DNA of 64,000 nucleotides from Methanoregulaceae archaeon (GTDB lineage: Archaea; Halobacteriota; Methanomicrobia; Methanomicrobiales; Methanospirillaceae). Of the stretch, positions 46,670 to 54,789 are shown in pieces (the first letter of the stretch is position 1; each line of letters begins with the position of its first letter). A program made the position numbers and the translations under genes. The notes beneath the pieces were generated by a model. It had not been told where the DNA came from. It saw nothing but the letters and a program-made list of their open reading frames with translations, and did not search any database. The stretch spans positions 42,357 to 106,356 of the forward strand of contig JACTVG010000007.1 in assembly GCA_015660965.1 (NCBI GenBank), in the 5' to 3' direction.

Positions 46670-46900
46670 ACACTTATTCAAATCAACTTTTTTACAATTA
46701 ATCGGTGGAATTTTCTACTCCAAGAGGGTGATTATATTCTCTGAGTATCAAAGATTTTGATAAGGAATTCTCGATGTATCCTGATATCTCTGGTTTTTTG
46801 TATTACCGGCCGAATCTGGGTCTCGCAGCCGAATCAGAACTGAACATCAAATAATTATTATTCTCGCAGGGGTCATCCACTCAACAGACAAGGTGAACCT

Positions 46901-48361
46901 GTGATCGGGCGCCAATTTAGGTTATCAATACCAGTTTTCTTGTTTTTATTCGCGATGCTGGCAGCCACCCTCATTACAACTGCGTGTGTGTCGGCACCAC
47001 CATCGGCCCCACATTCATACAACTATTCGGTTTTACAGCAGGAAACCGGTGACATCCACAAGATCAAACACGTCATCATTATCATGCAGGAGAATCGTGC
47101 ATTTGATGAATACTTCGGTACGTATCCGGGAGCTGATGGTATTCCTATGCAAAATGGTGTACCGACAGTTTGTGTTCCTGATCCACTGACTAATACATGC
47201 GTCAGGCCCTATCACGATCCACATGATCTTAATGAAGGCGGACCCCATGGGTCAAATGATGCCAAGGCGGATATTGATAGTGGAAAGATGGATGGGTTCA
47301 TCCGGCAGCAGGAGCAGGGAAGAAAACAGGCATGCGTAAATTCCGTGGACCCTGAGTGCAATACAGAACGTGGCAAACCAGATGTAATGGGTTACCACGA
47401 TGCCCGGGAAATCCCAAATTACTGGAAATACGCAGATGTGTTCGTGCTTCAGGATCACATGTTCGAACCGGTTTCATCGTGGAGCTTACCGGCTCATCTT
47501 TTCATGGTCTCTGCATGGTCGGCAAAATGCACCTCGTCTAATCCGATGAGCTGTTATAACGAATTGCAGAACCCGCAATCCCTAGGCATGAACCCGAATA
47601 AGGGAGTAAAAGAAGTCCCGCCGATCTATGCTTGGACTGATCTCACCTATCTTCTGCACCAGAAGAACGTAAGCTGGGCATATTATCTCGATGAAGGAGT
47701 CCAGCCTGATTGCGAGAATGACGAGATGTTCTGTGATCCAAAGCCGCAGAAAGTTAGTGTCCCGCAAATTTGGAACCCCCTTCCATGGTTTGAAACAGTG
47801 AAAGGCGATAATGAATTGGGAAATATCCAGCCACTGGAAAACTACTATGCAGCGGCAAAAGCAGGCACACTTCCCTCAGTAATCTGGATTGTACCGAACG
47901 GAAATCATAGTGAACACCCGCCGGCGCTGGTAAGTACAGGACAGGCATATACGACGAGTCTTATCAATGCTGCCATGGAAAGCTCGAACTGGAATGAGAC
48001 CGCGATATTCCTTACGTGGGACGACTGGGGTGGGTTCTACGACCACGTTACGCCCCCGGTTGTCGATGAAAATGGATACGGTCTGCGGGTGCCGGGGCTT
48101 GTAATCAGTTCCTACGCAAAGAAGGGGTATATCGATCACCAGATTCTGAGCTTTGACGCATACCTGAAATTTATTGAGGACGATTTCCTCTCCAGTGAGA
48201 GGATTAATCCAAAGACCGATAAACGCCCGGACTTAAGGCCTACCGTGAGAGAGAATGTTGCTGTTTTGGGAGATCTAAAATCAGATTTCGATTTTTCCCA
48301 GCAACCACGTCCCCCATTGAAATTACCGGTGTATCCAGTAAATGGCACTCAGGCGAAATAA
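46901..48361 (+). CDS. Phospholipase C / acid phosphatase-like phosphoesterase lipoprotein
   Basis: A 486-residue protein of the alkaline phosphatase superfamily. An N-terminal helix ends ITTACVS, a plausible lipobox. The catalytic start is [22 protein letters not shown] (about 60-80), and the metal ligands include the WSLPAHLFM and [15 protein letters not shown] segments. Such enzymes cleave phospholipids or phosphomonoesters outside the cell; in an archaeon, whose own lipids are ether-linked, it may scavenge phosphate from foreign lipids or nucleotides. GTG start preceded by AAGGTGA. This family is more often bacterial, so transfer is possible. Confidence 0.85.
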   Translation: MIGRQFRLSIPVFLFLFAMLAATLITTACVSAPPSAPHSYNYSVLQQETGDIHKIKHVIIIMQENRAFDEYFGTYPGADGIPMQNGVPTVCVPDPLTNTCVRPYHDPHDLNEGGPHGSNDAKADIDSGKMDGFIRQQEQGRKQACVNSVDPECNTERGKPDVMGYHDAREIPNYWKYADVFVLQDHMFEPVSSWSLPAHLFMVSAWSAKCTSSNPMSCYNELQNPQSLGMNPNKGVKEVPPIYAWTDLTYLLHQKNVSWAYYLDEGVQPDCENDEMFCDPKPQKVSVPQIWNPLPWFETVKGDNELGNIQPLENYYAAAKAGTLPSVIWIVPNGNHSEHPPALVSTGQAYTTSLINAAMESSNWNETAIFLTWDDWGGFYDHVTPPVVDENGYGLRVPGLVISSYAKKGYIDHQILSFDAYLKFIEDDFLSSERINPKTDKRPDLRPTVRENVAVLGDLKSDFDFSQQPRPPLKLPVYPVNGTQAK

Positions 48362-48389
48362 AAAGAGGATTCGTTATTGCAATAGAACT

Positions 48390-49058
48390 TTAATCAACTA
48401 TTTTTCCGTCTTTTAAGTGGATAAATCGGTTAAAATAATCTTTGTGCCAGTCCTCATGAGAGACCATGACGATCGTCTGATGCATCTCTTGGTTGATCTC
48501 TTTGAAAAGGTCGAGCACAATCCGAGAGTTTTCTGTATCGAGGTTTGCGCACGGTTCATCGGCAAAGAGAATATCCGGTTTATTTACGACGGAACGGGCA
48601 ATCGAGACCCGCTGCTGCTGGCCGCCCGAGAGCTCCCTTGGGAGGTGGTTCTGCCGGTCGAGCAGGCCGATCTTCGTGAGGATGTCGCTGCTGGCCGCAC
48701 GGGACTGCTCCTCGGGGATGTCCTTCCGGAGCATCCCGGGCAGGGAGACATTTTCCATCACCGTGAGATCGGGAACGAGAGCATAGTCCTGGAAGACATA
48801 CCCGAGCCTGTAGAGCCGGAACATGGTCTTCTCGTAATCGGTGAGGTTACTCACATCGGTTCCATCGATTGTAATTCTACCACTTGTAGGAGTGTCCAAA
48901 AGACCTAAAATATTCAGGAGAGTTGTTTTCCCACTGCCACTGGGACCCATGATGCCGAGGAACTCTCCCTTTGCGATATCGAGCGTGATCCCGTCAAGGG
49001 CTTTGACTTCGACAGTTCCCATGCGGTAGATTTTCCGTAAATCCTCAATCTCGATCAT
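48390..49058 (-). CDS. ABC transporter ATP-binding protein (LolD/MacB type)
   Basis: A 222-residue ATPase: Walker A GPSGSGKTT (about 39-47), signature LSGGQQQR, Walker B ILFADEPCANLD, and a final HEDW switch histidine. It ends an S-layer-like protein / permease / ATPase operon and lies one base after the permease. Base composition is clearly richer in GC than the flanking phospholipase and surface genes. MacB/LolD-type systems move lipoproteins or peptides or transmit mechanical signals. Confidence 0.93.
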   Translation of the reverse strand: MIEIEDLRKIYRMGTVEVKALDGITLDIAKGEFLGIMGPSGSGKTTLLNILGLLDTPTSGRITIDGTDVSNLTDYEKTMFRLYRLGYVFQDYALVPDLTVMENVSLPGMLRKDIPEEQSRAASSDILTKIGLLDRQNHLPRELSGGQQQRVSIARSVVNKPDILFADEPCANLDTENSRIVLDLFKEINQEMHQTIVMVSHEDWHKDYFNRFIHLKDGKIVD

Positions 49059-49059
49059 A

Positions 49060-50274
49060 TCAGGCCCTCATGACCGTCTGGATATCCTCGCGCGACACCT
49101 GGTAGGCAGGGACGTAGCCGGCAACGATGGCAGCGACAAAGAGGATCAGGGAGTTCGTGATGAGATCCATGGGTGTCAGGTACAGGGTTGCTGACCACGC
49201 GGGAGTAACGACAGGGTGAATTGCCATGTACACTGCGAGCAGCATCGTGAGAATAATCCCGAGAATAATCCCCAGTATGGCGAGAATGATGACCTGGAAC
49301 CCGAAGTTGTGCATGATGACCTCCTTGTCCACGCCGATTGCCTTGAGGATCCCGATCTGCCTGCGACTATTGAGGGTCTTGATCGTGATGACGATGAACA
49401 GGACGACGGTCGCGATGATGATGCTCACAATGAGGGAGACAAGGTTGATGATCGCAAAACTCTGGAAAGCTGTTCCCAGACTCTTGGAGAGCAGGTCAGA
49501 TGTGGTCTGCACCTTCTGGTAGACCCCGTACTGGATCAGCTCGTTCTTGATGAAGGTCTCGGAATAGCCGGGTTTTGCCTTGACCGTGATGTCGTGCGCC
49601 TTGTCGAGCGGCTGGCCCAAGACCTGCTCCATATCAGTCCAGGAGACGTACGCGGCGCTGTCCGCCTGGCTCCATCCGGTGGAGTAAATACCCTTCACCC
49701 GGTAGTCTCTCGTGTAGCCGTTTGCGAACTCGACCGTGATCGAGTCGCCAACCCGGACCCCGCCAAGCGAGGGCTGAAACTCGTTTTCCTCTCGGATAGT
49801 TGCGTCGCCGGCCACGGGCTTCCCGATGATAATCTGGCCCGTGTCGCTTTCGCCAAGGTAATTGCCGGCAATCATCTTGGTGTACAGCGGGGAGACGTAC
49901 TTCTCATCATTAGGCTTTATCGCCCGCACCGAGACCCCGAGAACACGCTGGTGATACGTGAAGGTCGCCCCCTCGGTATAATGGGGGGTGGCTCGCTCTA
50001 CGCCGGGCATGCCGTTGATGAGACCGAGCGTTGCGTCAAGATTCGTGACGTACTGGTCGCCCGACTTGGGGCTGATAAGCACGTTCCCGACCTCGTAGTC
50101 CACAAGTTGCTTCGTTATGCTCTGCTCGATCCCGTTGAACAGGGAGGGCAGGAAGATCATGTTGGCGAAGCACATCCCGATAATCAGGATGGTCAGGATT
50201 GCGCTCGATCGGTTGCCCCGCTGGAGCGATCTCAACGCGAGAAGGAATGCAACCTTCAGTCCTTTTTTATCCAT
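49060..50274 (-). CDS. ABC transporter permease (FtsX/MacB type)
   Basis: About 404 residues: N-terminal helix (SAILTILIIGMCFANMIFL), a long extracytoplasmic MacB-like domain (about 45-270), and three helices in the FtsX module at the C-terminus, with RRQIGILKAIGVDKEVI, the coupling loop. ATG 50274 is inside the end of the upstream gene (19-base overlap); an in-frame ATG at 50328 would add 18 poor residues. GC content is strikingly high (many GCC/GTC/CTC codons), which also makes a long but spurious antisense reading frame. Confidence 0.9.
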   Translation of the reverse strand: MDKKGLKVAFLLALRSLQRGNRSSAILTILIIGMCFANMIFLPSLFNGIEQSITKQLVDYEVGNVLISPKSGDQYVTNLDATLGLINGMPGVERATPHYTEGATFTYHQRVLGVSVRAIKPNDEKYVSPLYTKMIAGNYLGESDTGQIIIGKPVAGDATIREENEFQPSLGGVRVGDSITVEFANGYTRDYRVKGIYSTGWSQADSAAYVSWTDMEQVLGQPLDKAHDITVKAKPGYSETFIKNELIQYGVYQKVQTTSDLLSKSLGTAFQSFAIINLVSLIVSIIIATVVLFIVITIKTLNSRRQIGILKAIGVDKEVIMHNFGFQVIILAILGIILGIILTMLLAVYMAIHPVVTPAWSATLYLTPMDLITNSLILFVAAIVAGYVPAYQVSREDIQTVMRA

Positions 50275-51608
50275 GGAAAAGACTTGGCCCCATTCTTCTT
50301 GGGTAAATACCAGAACCAATAAGCGCAAAACGCTAGGATACCGATACCAAGAACGCCGAGAATGACGGTACCAGATCCATTTCCGCCACTAACATGAAGA
50401 TTGAGTTGTCGATTCTGTGTGTGTATGCCGGTATCGTCAGTATAGGTGATGTTGAGGGTATATGGATAGTTACCGGCTCGGAGCGATTCAAGTAAAAATA
50501 GCGCCGGAGCATCGTTGCCTGGCGTGATCTTACCAATGAACGCTTCCTTGGTTCCCTGTGTAGGGAGATCAATTGTTGCGGAGACTGCTTTTGCGTCACC
50601 GGTTCCGGTATTTTCAATACGAACGGTGAGATCAAAAGGTATGTTTTCGGTAAGTCGCTGCGGGGTTGAATCAATAGAGACAATCCCCATCTCCGCCACA
50701 CCTTTGAGATTCACATCGATGGTCGAATTCTGGCTTTGTTGCACTCCATCAATACTAGAAAATTTAATTGTAACCGGGATTTTGATTACACCGCTCGTTG
50801 CTTTTTTATCGGAAATAAAAACTGTATTGAGTGTACTCTGCTCACCAGGCGAGAGGGCTCCTACATGGAGGGTGTCGGTCAATTTCGGGGCTATTGAAGA
50901 TCCGGCATTCCCTATCATAACGGTAATATCAGAAACAGCGCTTTGTCCTAGATTGAAGAAGGTGAGTCCAACCGGAAATTCATCGCCGGGTGTCACGGTT
51001 TCAGGGAGCGTGCTTTCCATAATTACGACCGGTTGGTGCTGCGTTGCAACTTGGGTGTTGACATTGACTGGGATCGGATACCGGGTGCTCCTTCCTCCCT
51101 GAGTATCGATCCACACTTCAGGGAAGTACATTCCAGTCTTTTCGGGGGCTTGGATCGCAAACGTTATTGTTGTCGATTGACCTGGGCCAAGATCACCGAC
51201 CCGATCGAACTCATTGCTGAGTACCTTGATCCCGTTCCCTTCAAGTTTGATATTTTCGATGAAAACATTGATATCGATCTGTTTGCTCTCTTGCAGAGTA
51301 TTAGAACTTACACTACCGCTACTTTGTTGTTGAGTTGCTGTTGTCGCTGTGTTTTTGATGGTAACAGTAATGGTACCCTGATCATTGGGCATCATCACCT
51401 GCGGTGTAACAGTATACGCTGTGATAGTAACCGTAGGTTCATTCCCTACGATCGGCTCACTCGTAGCCGATGCAGGTCCTACCATCCCTGAGAGTACCAA
51501 TATTCCAATAATGAAAAATGCGAAGAGAGCTATACGCGTGACAAGTGCAATGTCAAATCCCTTCTTGTCAGTACTGATTTCCTTGAAATTCCGATGTACG
51601 GTCTTCAT
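50256..51608 (-). CDS. Exported S-layer-like (COG1361/CARDB) protein
   Basis: A 450-residue protein with an N-terminal helix (IALFAFFIIGILVLSGMVGPASA, about 26-48), three to four CARDB-like beta domains (TVTITAYTVTPQVMMPNDQGTIT, then repeats of the type PGDEFPVGLTFFNLG), and a C-terminal helix (GTVILGVLGIGILAFCAYWFWYLP) with a basic tail. It leads the ABC operon and overlaps the permease by 19 bases. Such proteins accompany FtsX-type transporters in Methanomicrobiales. Its GC content is lower than the two transporter genes. Confidence 0.82.
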   Translation of the reverse strand: MKTVHRNFKEISTDKKGFDIALVTRIALFAFFIIGILVLSGMVGPASATSEPIVGNEPTVTITAYTVTPQVMMPNDQGTITVTIKNTATTATQQQSSGSVSSNTLQESKQIDINVFIENIKLEGNGIKVLSNEFDRVGDLGPGQSTTITFAIQAPEKTGMYFPEVWIDTQGGRSTRYPIPVNVNTQVATQHQPVVIMESTLPETVTPGDEFPVGLTFFNLGQSAVSDITVMIGNAGSSIAPKLTDTLHVGALSPGEQSTLNTVFISDKKATSGVIKIPVTIKFSSIDGVQQSQNSTIDVNLKGVAEMGIVSIDSTPQRLTENIPFDLTVRIENTGTGDAKAVSATIDLPTQGTKEAFIGKITPGNDAPALFLLESLRAGNYPYTLNITYTDDTGIHTQNRQLNLHVSGGNGSGTVILGVLGIGILAFCAYWFWYLPKKNGAKSFPWIKKD

Positions 51609-51753
51609 AGTATCGTGAAGGCGCTGATTGTCTTCCTCCCTTTTCCCATATACTTTATCAGAACAGGTTAATTCTTTTGTCTAATACTTATTTTCATAGA
51701 TGAATACAAAAAAGGACAAAATGGACAGTTTAAAAACACCGCACGGGATGAAA

Positions 51754-52137
51754 TCATACACCGTTCGCAATCTGGGAATCTGAACGGATTTTCATCTTTT
51801 CCCTGATTAAATCCTCATGCTTTCTAAGCGTTAAAATTCCGGCATCGCCCTGACGAAAATAAAATAGCAACAGGTGAAAATAGTCCGCAATCAGATCCTG
51901 GAATTCTTTTTTGTACCGTACCTCGACATTGCTATCTCCAACGAACCCTTTGATGGAAATGAACTGGCCTTTCTCAAAAGAAAAATACGGTTTTTTCAAC
52001 TGTTCAAGAAATTGCACCGTGCCAAAATTCTGCAAAAATGTCAGGAATTCTTTGCTTAACGGCTCATCCATCACATATTCTTTCATCAGTGAACCGTCGA
52101 CACACACTTTAGTCTGCACGGACTTGACGATGCGCAT
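51754..52137 (-). CDS. Unknown protein coupled to cysteine desulfurase
   Basis: About 127 residues from ATG 52137, which is preceded by GAGGTGG at ideal distance; a longer reading to 52260 lies inside the desulfurase gene and is unlikely. The sequence (KVCVDGSLMKEYVMDEPLS, then QFISIKGFVGDSNVEVRYKKEF) is soluble, alpha/beta, with one cysteine. No family recognised. It overlaps the desulfurase 3' end by 29 bases, so it is probably its translational and functional partner, perhaps a sulfur relay or regulatory protein. Confidence 0.65.
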   Translation of the reverse strand: MRIVKSVQTKVCVDGSLMKEYVMDEPLSKEFLTFLQNFGTVQFLEQLKKPYFSFEKGQFISIKGFVGDSNVEVRYKKEFQDLIADYFHLLLFYFRQGDAGILTLRKHEDLIREKMKIRSDSQIANGV

Positions 52138-53293
52138 TCTCTGCCACCTCACGGATTGCTCCTGTCGCGATCCGACACTCATCAAGAGTATTGAACCACG
52201 AGAAACTTGCTCGGATACAGCCTTTTCCCCCGTCAATTCTGTCATGGACAAGGGGGGCACAGTGAAGACCGGTCCTCGTAATTATCTGGTATGCACGGGA
52301 GAGGATGAATCCCACCTCATCGTTTTCGATTCCGTTGATGTTGAACGACACAACCGGGAGGTTCGGAGCGTCATTGTAGAGAGTGATTCCTGATTTGCGG
52401 TTCAGTTCCCGAACAAAATACTGCGTAAGTTCCTTTCCTTTGCGTCCAATCTTGTCAAGGTTCACTGTATTGATGAACTGAATCCCGGCGTACAGCGAAG
52501 CGATACCTGGATAGTTATGCGTTCCGGTCTCAAACCGCATTGGCATGTCAAATGGCTGGGTAAGGGACCGTGAATTCGTCCCGGTGCCTCCTTGTCTTGT
52601 GACCGCAATTGCATTCGGGTCGCGGAGATAAAATCCCCCGATACCCGGAATGCCGTACAGCGCTTTGTGCCCGGTGAATACAAAAGCATCAACCAGAATG
52701 TCGGAAAGGTTAATTGGAATCTGCCCTGCCGTCTGTGCGCCATCGACAATAAAGAAAATGTCATTAGCATGAAGGTATTTAGCAATGGTTTTGATATCCT
52801 GCACCGAGCCGAGAACGTTACTTCCATGTGTCATGACGACAAGCCGGGTATCAGGTCGGATAGCGTTTTTTATCGCTGATAGAGTGACCGTATTATTGGA
52901 AAAGGGCACGACCGACAATGTGATCATCCCATCCTGTTTCAGGGTATGAAGGGGCCGCAAGACCGAGTTATGTTCGAGTTCAGTCGTGATTGCATGGAAC
53001 GGCGAGTTGGTTTTTTTGACGAATCCGTGGATTAAGATGTTGAGAGCGTCAGTTGCGTTCTGCGTGAAAATGAAATAATTTGCGGGGTCGACGTGGAAAA
53101 ATCCTGTAAGTGCTTCACGGGCAGCAGAGGGATAATCCATCGATTCGTTACTTGTTGTCCTTCCTACTTCCTGTATCGGCATTCTCAGGCATTGAGCAAC
53201 TTCCTGAAGTACCTCGGGAGGTTTCGGCCACGTCGTTGCAGCGTTGTTGAGGTAGATAAACGGAGTCTGTGAGTCTGGCGATGGGAGATCCAT
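52109..53293 (-). CDS. Cysteine desulfurase family protein (class V aminotransferase fold)
   Basis: About 394 residues. The PLP lysine is in FTGHKALYGIPGIGG; the catalytic cysteine is in RTGLHCAPL; the start PFIYLNNAATTWPKPPEV fits the TIGR01977-like branch. It removes sulfur from cysteine to give persulfide, or selenium from selenocysteine. ATG 53293 is chosen because AGGT lies eight bases upstream; ATG 53335 would add 14 basic residues. Methanogens often lack a classical desulfurase, so its presence with an unknown coupled partner is noteworthy. The gene is of average composition. Confidence 0.88.
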   Translation of the reverse strand: MDLPSPDSQTPFIYLNNAATTWPKPPEVLQEVAQCLRMPIQEVGRTTSNESMDYPSAAREALTGFFHVDPANYFIFTQNATDALNILIHGFVKKTNSPFHAITTELEHNSVLRPLHTLKQDGMITLSVVPFSNNTVTLSAIKNAIRPDTRLVVMTHGSNVLGSVQDIKTIAKYLHANDIFFIVDGAQTAGQIPINLSDILVDAFVFTGHKALYGIPGIGGFYLRDPNAIAVTRQGGTGTNSRSLTQPFDMPMRFETGTHNYPGIASLYAGIQFINTVNLDKIGRKGKELTQYFVRELNRKSGITLYNDAPNLPVVSFNINGIENDEVGFILSRAYQIITRTGLHCAPLVHDRIDGGKGCIRASFSWFNTLDECRIATGAIREVAENAHRQVRAD

Positions 53294-53639
53294 TGTAATG
53301 ACCTGTGCTGTGCACCTTCTTTGTTTTTTTGACAACTGATAGTATCATCGAATTATGATAGGGATAAAAACTCTACTTGAACGCTGGATACAGGAAATAT
53401 TGGTAATAACCACAATTACGGTTTCACTATTCTCGCGACATTCACCTTCTTTCATGGTGGTAATTTTTTTAATTAACACACAGTTGATTGTGATTAAATA
53501 AAAAATGATAAAAGGCCCGGTCGGGGGAAATCTTTTTCAGTCCAAATCTCTTCACAAAAGATTTTTCTATTGAGCAACAGCCTTTTCAAGGAAGGGGAAT
53601 GTGCGGAATTTTATTATATTTTAAATCGTCAATTCCGGT
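53294..53639. other. 346-base intergenic region, divergent promoters
   Basis: AT-rich spacer between the desulfurase gene and the cysteine-motif membrane protein. A run TTTTTTTAATTAACA near 53465 and TTAAATAAAAAATG near 53493 are TATA-like. No reading frame or repeat was convincing. Confidence 0.35.
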
Positions 53640-54158
53640 ATGCAGGAACCGGGCTGCCAAGAAAACTATCCAATCTCGATTGTTATCGGATCAAATCTTC
53701 TATCGTTCCTAATCTACGGGATTGGCGCATATATCCTCTTCAAATTCAGCATTCTGTGGGTCATATGTTATGTAATTTTTATTCTTATTCTTGAGTTCCG
53801 GCTGTTGAGCGGACATTGCGTCGACTGTTACTATTACGGCAAAACCTGTGCTTTTGGTAAAGGCCGGCTGAGTTCCATGTTTTTTCAAAAGGGCAACCCG
53901 GAGAAGTTTAACCAGATGACGATCACATGGAAAGATATTGTCCCTGATTTTCTGGTATTCATGATCCCCGTTCTCGCAGGAATACTGCTCCTGATACAGG
54001 GATTTACCTGGTCAGTCCTCATTCTCATCCTAGCCCTCTTTTTCCTGGGTTTCCTAGGTAATGCTCTTGTGAGAGGACAACTGGCCTGCAGGTATTGTAA
54101 GCAGAGGGAGATCGGTTGCCCGGCTGCGCAACTGTTCGATAAAACAAAAAGACCGTAA
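53640..54158 (+). CDS. Membrane protein with two cysteine-rich loops
   Basis: A 172-residue protein with about four transmembrane helices (near 12-30, 36-52, 105-122, 126-142). Two cysteine clusters flank them: CVDCYYYGKTCAFGKG (about 60-75) and CRYCKQREIGCPA (about 150-162). Each has the form C-x2-C-x5-7-C, suggesting metal or redox centres on one membrane face. A frame stop lies six codons before ATG 53640, which fixes the start; there is no Shine-Dalgarno. No family recognised. It is divergent from the cysteine desulfurase. Confidence 0.72.
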   Translation: MQEPGCQENYPISIVIGSNLLSFLIYGIGAYILFKFSILWVICYVIFILILEFRLLSGHCVDCYYYGKTCAFGKGRLSSMFFQKGNPEKFNQMTITWKDIVPDFLVFMIPVLAGILLLIQGFTWSVLILILALFFLGFLGNALVRGQLACRYCKQREIGCPAAQLFDKTKRP

Positions 54159-54188
54159 ACATTCGCCGCGCCATCATCAGGAGGACTG

Positions 54189-54196
54189 TTTTTTTT
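54189..54196 (+). terminator. T8 terminator after the cysteine-motif membrane protein
   Basis: Eight T residues begin 31 bases after the stop codon, after a short GC-rich stretch (GCGCCATCATCAGGAGGAC). A simple archaeal T-tract terminator. Confidence 0.45.
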
Positions 54197-54307
54197 AAAG
54201 AAAGACACAATGTATTGTTGAATATTTTTATTGAATGTTGCCCGGATATTTTATAGAAAATTTTTAAAATTCTGTTTTGATTTTGTTGTGACAGGCAATA
54301 TTTTTTG

Positions 54308-54350
54308 TGATCCGGCCGGTCCGGCGATCCGGTCCGGCGATCCGGCCCGG
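54308..54350. repeat. GC-rich palindromic tandem repeat
   Basis: Two direct copies of CGATCCGG[TC]CCGG (54325-54337 and 54338-54350) follow a related unit TGATCCGGCCGGTCCGG (54308-54324). CCGGATC/GATCCGG self-complementarity could form cruciforms. The block is an island of GC in an AT-rich 630-base gap. Function unknown; it could be a protein-binding site or a transcription barrier. Confidence 0.6.
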
Positions 54351-54789
54351 ATCTTCCGGAGTATTCGTTCTAAAAAATGTTAAAAATTGTCGTTTTTTTA
54401 CTCTTATAAAAGGAAAAGGAGGGGATTTAGGAAGCGAAATAGAAAATTTCGAGGAATTATATTAGATCAAAAAATCGACGAAAAGAAACCGGAAAAATCC
54501 AACCGGATCCCGGAGCTGACCGGGATGATATTTCTGATTACCGTTGGCAGCACCACCTTATTGCAGGTTACCGACCCTTAAGAGTAGCATCCCGCACGTA
54601 ACAGATGGGCAAAAACATGGGTATTTTCAATCCTGATGGATATTCACTCGATCAGATAGGAGATCTGCCAAAGGAACCTCACCAGAGAGGTTTCATCCCG
54701 TTCTTGATATGATCAACATAGTCACTAATGTAAGAATCAGCATGAAGACACCTATCCGCCGGTCTGAAATAAAAGAGGTGTGGTATGGA

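Larger units (their letters stand above)
54159..54789. other. 631-base region without a convincing gene
   Basis: Between the membrane protein and the end of the LivJ-like gene. It holds the T8 terminator and GC palindromic repeats listed separately, a basic 64-codon frame at 54387-54581 and a 35-codon frame at 54605-54712, neither with a start signal or recognisable product. Confidence 0.4.

Noticed and set aside
49216..50322. A 368-codon open frame on the plus strand opposite the ABC permease
   Set aside because: It is the antisense of a GC-rich gene with clear permease motifs; its translation is acidic, Asp/Glu/His-rich low complexity and lacks any domain or start signal.
54387..54581. A 64-codon basic frame in the 631-base gap
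   Set aside because: No Shine-Dalgarno, AT-driven Lys/Arg run at the start and no recognisable fold.
54605..54712. A 35-codon frame (MGKNMGIFNPDGYSLDQIG...)
   Set aside because: Looks faintly protein-like but has no start signal, neighbour coupling or family match.
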